From: Sepiola atlantica
Taxonomy: Eukaryota; Mollusca; Cephalopoda; Sepiida; Sepiolidae
DNA: 64,000 nt
Reading direction: 5' to 3'
Assembly: GCA_963556195.1 (NCBI GenBank)
Contig: OY744520.1
Coordinates: 147,780,929-147,844,928 of the forward strand
Shown here: in pieces, positions 60,450-64,000 of the stretch
How positions within the stretch are numbered: position 1 is the first letter of the stretch
Layout: each line of letters opens with the position of its first letter
Notes under the pieces: generated by a model
Database searches by the model: none
Seen by the model: the letters and a program-made list of their open reading frames with translations, nothing else
Told to the model about the DNA's origin: nothing
Program-made: the position numbers and the translations under genes

Positions 60450-61500
60450 GTTCTTTAAACAACGCTTGAATAAGTATTTCTGGCCAAAAATCTGTTATCG
60501 TTTTTATCGATGAGTTAGACAATATCCTGCGTTTCGTAAACACAAATTAAAAGGTATGAAGAAAAGCGTGTTTGACTACCAAATCAATAAATGTTCTTCC
60601 TTTTATTTGTAGGAACACAAGCTATTCATTTGAAGGCAATTCGAAAAGATTAAAGGCAGTAACACATCTTACGGTGAATTACACTTTAAATCAAGGAAGT
60701 GCTGAAATCTAGTTGAAGATGTATACAACCTAAATAAATACTTTTAGATAGAACTGACAGTGCTATTCAATCTCAAGATACATCAATGTCACAAATGAGG
60801 TTAATCAGTGCCAATTAAGTATATTGAGACATAATTAATTGATAATAACGCCTACTTTGAGCAAATTCTGACCTATTTCTAGCTATTTGTATCAATTTTA
60901 ACGTTATTGGTAGATTTCCGTGAAATTATACGTTCCCTATTGTCTACTCGGTGTAAGTCTTTATGCATACATATAGATAATATCAGAAACCTACAAAACT
61001 GTCATAAATAAGCAGTAAACGCTAATTTTTACGTATTTAAATCCATTTAGACACTTAAACATCCTATAATTCTAACTCTTGAATTTGACGTCATCAGATG
61101 CAAATCCAATTTGACGTAATCAGATGTCAATGCATCGAAGTATATGAATGACAGAAACCAATTCATTGAATAACTGTCAATAACTACACTTACTGTCATC
61201 TTTTTCAGGGCCATAAAAAGAAATTCCTCCTAAAAAGAAAAATACATACCGGTTGCCCAAAAAGTAATCTCGATTAAGACGAGAAACGCTCATATCACAC
61301 TGCAGCTGTCAGAATCCACAAGAGTATAAACCCTCACACAACAAGTGGGTCTTCATCCATTAGTGATATAACACCTACGGCACCATCTACACCACCACCA
61401 TCAGATAAGTACAAACGTAATAACTATTGGCACATTGAACTTTAAAGTTTCTACAGTTAATTTTCCTTGAAGAGAAAAAGAGCACCAATCTAGGATCAGA
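60450..61500. other. unique AT-rich DNA
   Basis: A short direct repeat, AATTTGACGT(C/A)ATCAGATG, occurs at 61083 and 61109. Nothing else recognised. Confidence 0.4.
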
Positions 61501-61512
61501 AGCAACAGCTGT

Positions 61513-62330
61513 ATGGCTCGTTGGCGAAAGATTCTTAATTCAGAAGAAAATGATGCAGATGACGTTGTTGACGATGATGACGTCAGTGGTGATGGTATTG
61601 CTCACAGCGATGATAATCTTGAAGATCCAATTAACCAATTTGCTGAAGAAGATTGCTTGAAAAAGTCCAGAATTTACAGCCCTCGAAAGACAATTGATAT
61701 GCTTCTTACACCAGCAATTGACAACTTAAAATGTTTCGTCATGTTATCTAATTTTATTCAAGTTCCAGTTCTCACAGAAAACAGATTTGATTCACCTAGT
61801 AAACATTACTGTACGTCAGTTTAGATATCGAATATACCTCCTTCCACAAAGAGTATTCCGTTACTTCATTGATGGAAATTCCCAAGCAAACATTCTGAAG
61901 TATTGACTTGGAAAGCTGGTTTAAAATCATTGGTCAAGCAATACTGACATTCTGGAATTTGCCAGTTGAATATCTACCAAAGCCATAAACAGTTTTATAC
62001 ATAGTAATTGTGATCAGTGATACTATTTTATAGCAACACAATACTAGCAGTGCACAACGCATCCAGATTGCAACTTTTAATTGATGTTGCAAAAAAAAAT
62101 TGTCTTAAATCTGATGAATATAGCGATATCAAGCTACACACTGCAGTCGAGCATTTGTCAAAACTATCCTTGTTGCAATTGAAGCTAGATCTGTGGCGAA
62201 ACTGTTGACTCGCAACATGAGACACCATCAAAGAAACGTGATGGCCATATGGAATAGTACGTTATGTACTGAACCCTGAAAATTCACCAGCCATTCCAGG
62301 GCAGTGTGTAATGACGAGGTTTACTCTTCG
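61513..62330 (+). pseudogene. unrecognised decayed coding sequence
   Basis: The 103-codon frame from ATG 61513 starts MARWRKILNSEENDADDVVD and is strongly acidic for 50 residues, then FAEEDCLKKSRIYSPRKTID. After its stop, shifted frames continue with coding-like sequence (SLDIEYTSFHKEYSVTSLME; WFKIIGQAILTFWNLPVEYL; HLSKLSLLQLKLDLW; GIVRYVLNPENSPAIPG). Acidic N-terminus and several frameshifts fit a dead DNA-transposon transposase, but I recognise no catalytic motif. A host retropseudogene is the alternative. Confidence 0.45.
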
Positions 62331-62407
62331 GTCCTAAAATGAAAGTGCTTAAACCCGTTTCTTCGCACTAATCGGCAAAAATTAATAAACACAAATAATG
62401 CTATTTT

Positions 62408-62480
62408 GAACCAATCAGCAGATTTTTCTGAATTTATAGAAATTTCCCTTTTGGAGCGAGCTCGACCCCATATAAGGCAA
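62408..62480 (+). promoter_or_regulatory. possible CCAAT plus TATA/CArG promoter
   Basis: CCAATCAG at 62411-62418 lies about 57 bp upstream of CCATATAAGG at 62468-62477, which fits both a CArG box and a TATA-type element. Context GGAGCGAGCTCGACC is GC-richer. No recognised gene follows. Confidence 0.3.
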
Positions 62481-62599
62481 GATCTTTGCTTCAACTGAAT
62501 GTTTTAGCCCTAATCTACGAGAGAGCTTACCTCAACATTTCTCCAGTCCCATTTGCCTCATCTGTAGGGCCTTGGAACGCTGAGAATGCCTTTTCTAAA

Positions 62600-64000
62600 C
62601 TCACGCACACATAGCCACACTGATATCAACGCACAAACAGACAAATGCCTTAACTCTTTCACTGTCTCACGCACACACACATGCCCATACACACTGCTTG
62701 AATCCCCTTTCAATGTCGTCTTCTGATTGAAAACAAATTTATAAACTTAACTACTTTCATACTTCATACATTTTTCAGTGAACTTTATAATATGAAAACC
62801 AATAATGATTGACTATATTTAATAATTTTTAATGAAATGTAATTCATATAATTGAGTGAGGAAGTTTTGATTACAATTTTTCAGACACGTGGATAATTAT
62901 CAATTCAGGCTTCCCCGATATCTAAACTAATGCATCCTCCTTTTTTGGCAAGGACACTCAAATACTGAACAATTATTCTATGTGTTTCTATCTTTGTCGA
63001 CTTCCATTTTAAACATATATTAAATATCTTGTTTGTGAACTTATGCTTTCGATCTTTTTAATTTTGTTTGTTTATCATATAACATTTCTTTCACTCTCTT
63101 ACACATTTAAATATTACTTAAAACTGTTTAAAAATATTTTTTTAATAAAACTCGGCTCTCCAAAAATCTTTTCTTAAAAACTGGAACCCTAAAAAAGAAA
63201 CCCCCAAAAGTGCGATATGGCGTTCGACGTACGAAGTATGCTCCTCTTGTACTCCAAAGCGAATATTACACAAAGATTAAAAGATGAAAATCCTGATTGC
63301 CCCTTCAGTGTTGCTGTAATATGCATAGAATTTCCTCAAAATTCTGTCTCAGCAAGTAAACGAGAGAGGAAGTTTCAACTATATCAGGTTTCGATTAAAG
63401 ATTTTATCAGGAAAATAATCAGTTCTTCCCTTTTTGTATGCTCTTATTCTTGTGTTGATCAATTTATCCATCATATCTATCTAGTTATTTAGCTAAAGAC
63501 AACATATTTACATAGCTAAGCTTAGTAAATTTGACCTGATATAGTTCTTCTTTAAAAAGCCTTTTCATCTAGTCTTCTTTAGCTTCAAACACTGCATTAA
63601 CTAAGAGCCTGTATGAGCTACTACATTATTCATTAGATATACCTTGAGAGGAAATAATTCTATCGAAAAAGTGATGCACCATCAGTGATGGGGAGAAATG
63701 AACAGACTTATTTCCATTTGTTTGCTATTTGTTTTTTATTGATACTAAGGGTCATGTTGCAATGATTTACTTCATGCTTATCAACTTTATTTTTAAGATT
63801 GTTTAAGAGAAAGCATACTATAACTGTGGTCAATTAATATTTTATACTGTTCGATGTTTTTCTTTAATCAAATAAACTCTATTTGGGCAGGTCAGATATG
63901 TGAAACATTAAGCTTTGTCAAGGTCCGCCAGTTGACTAATTCCGATTATGTAATTAATAGTGAGCTCTATAAAACTCAATTCATGACCCCTTCAATTACC
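62600..64000. other. AT-rich DNA with one unassigned frame
   Basis: The 91-codon frame 63217-63492 starts MAFDVRSMLLLYSKANITQR and has reasonable coding composition for its first 60 residues. I do not recognise it and cannot confirm a start or splice sites. The remainder to the window end has no visible content. Confidence 0.35.

Overview
This window looks like non-coding DNA from a large, repeat-rich animal genome, most likely a cephalopod mollusc such as an octopus. That is an inference, drawn from very dense (TA)n arrays, several SINE families, Penelope-like elements with hammerhead ribozymes, decayed non-LTR LINE reverse transcriptase and mariner remnants. No intact gene is visible. Nearly all long open frames are translations of (TA)n, poly-pyrimidine DNA or TE pieces. 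The one segment resembling the start of a host gene is at 1.25-1.38 kb: a TCTCGCGAGA element, an ATG 15 bp downstream, 33 open codons and a GTAAG donor.

Layout. 2.4-6.5 kb: (TA)n arrays and hairpin elements inserted in them. 7.1-8.6 kb: plus-strand LINE RT split by a minus-strand LINE of the same type. 9.9-10.6 kb: a perfectly phased 56-bp tandem array. 13.9-19.2 kb: three LINE copies, one Penelope-like RT piece and a tRNA-derived SINE with target-site duplication. 21.9-22.5 and 30.2-30.6 kb: two tandem copies of a tRNA-headed element whose consensus contains a hammerhead ribozyme. 27.5-29.3 kb: RT remnants and a decayed U2-like element. 33.5-33.9 kb: palindromic MITE and Penelope terminal repeats. 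35.6-36.4 kb: another ribozyme-SINE piece, then two tandem U2-snRNA-headed retroposons. 37.7-40.6 kb: 115-bp tandem repeat, then a mariner interrupted by tandem and foldback DNA. 41.9-46.1 kb: GC-rich decamer array, short-repeat DNA and duplicated SINEs. 46.6-50.5 kb: Penelope terminal repeats, including a hammerhead with an intact core at 50.32 kb. 50.9-52.5 kb: LINE RT and a third U2-headed retroposon. 53.1-56.8 kb: satellite-like region. 57-64 kb: mostly unique DNA, one LINE RT piece and unrecognised decayed coding sequence.

The parts do not form a pathway. The common theme is selfish RNA: two unrelated retroelement families here carry hammerhead folds (a Penelope-like element and a tandem tRNA-headed SINE/retrozyme), and a third non-autonomous family has taken its 5' end from the spliceosomal U2 snRNA, including the branch-point recognition segment. 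Many elements abut (TA)n on one or both sides.
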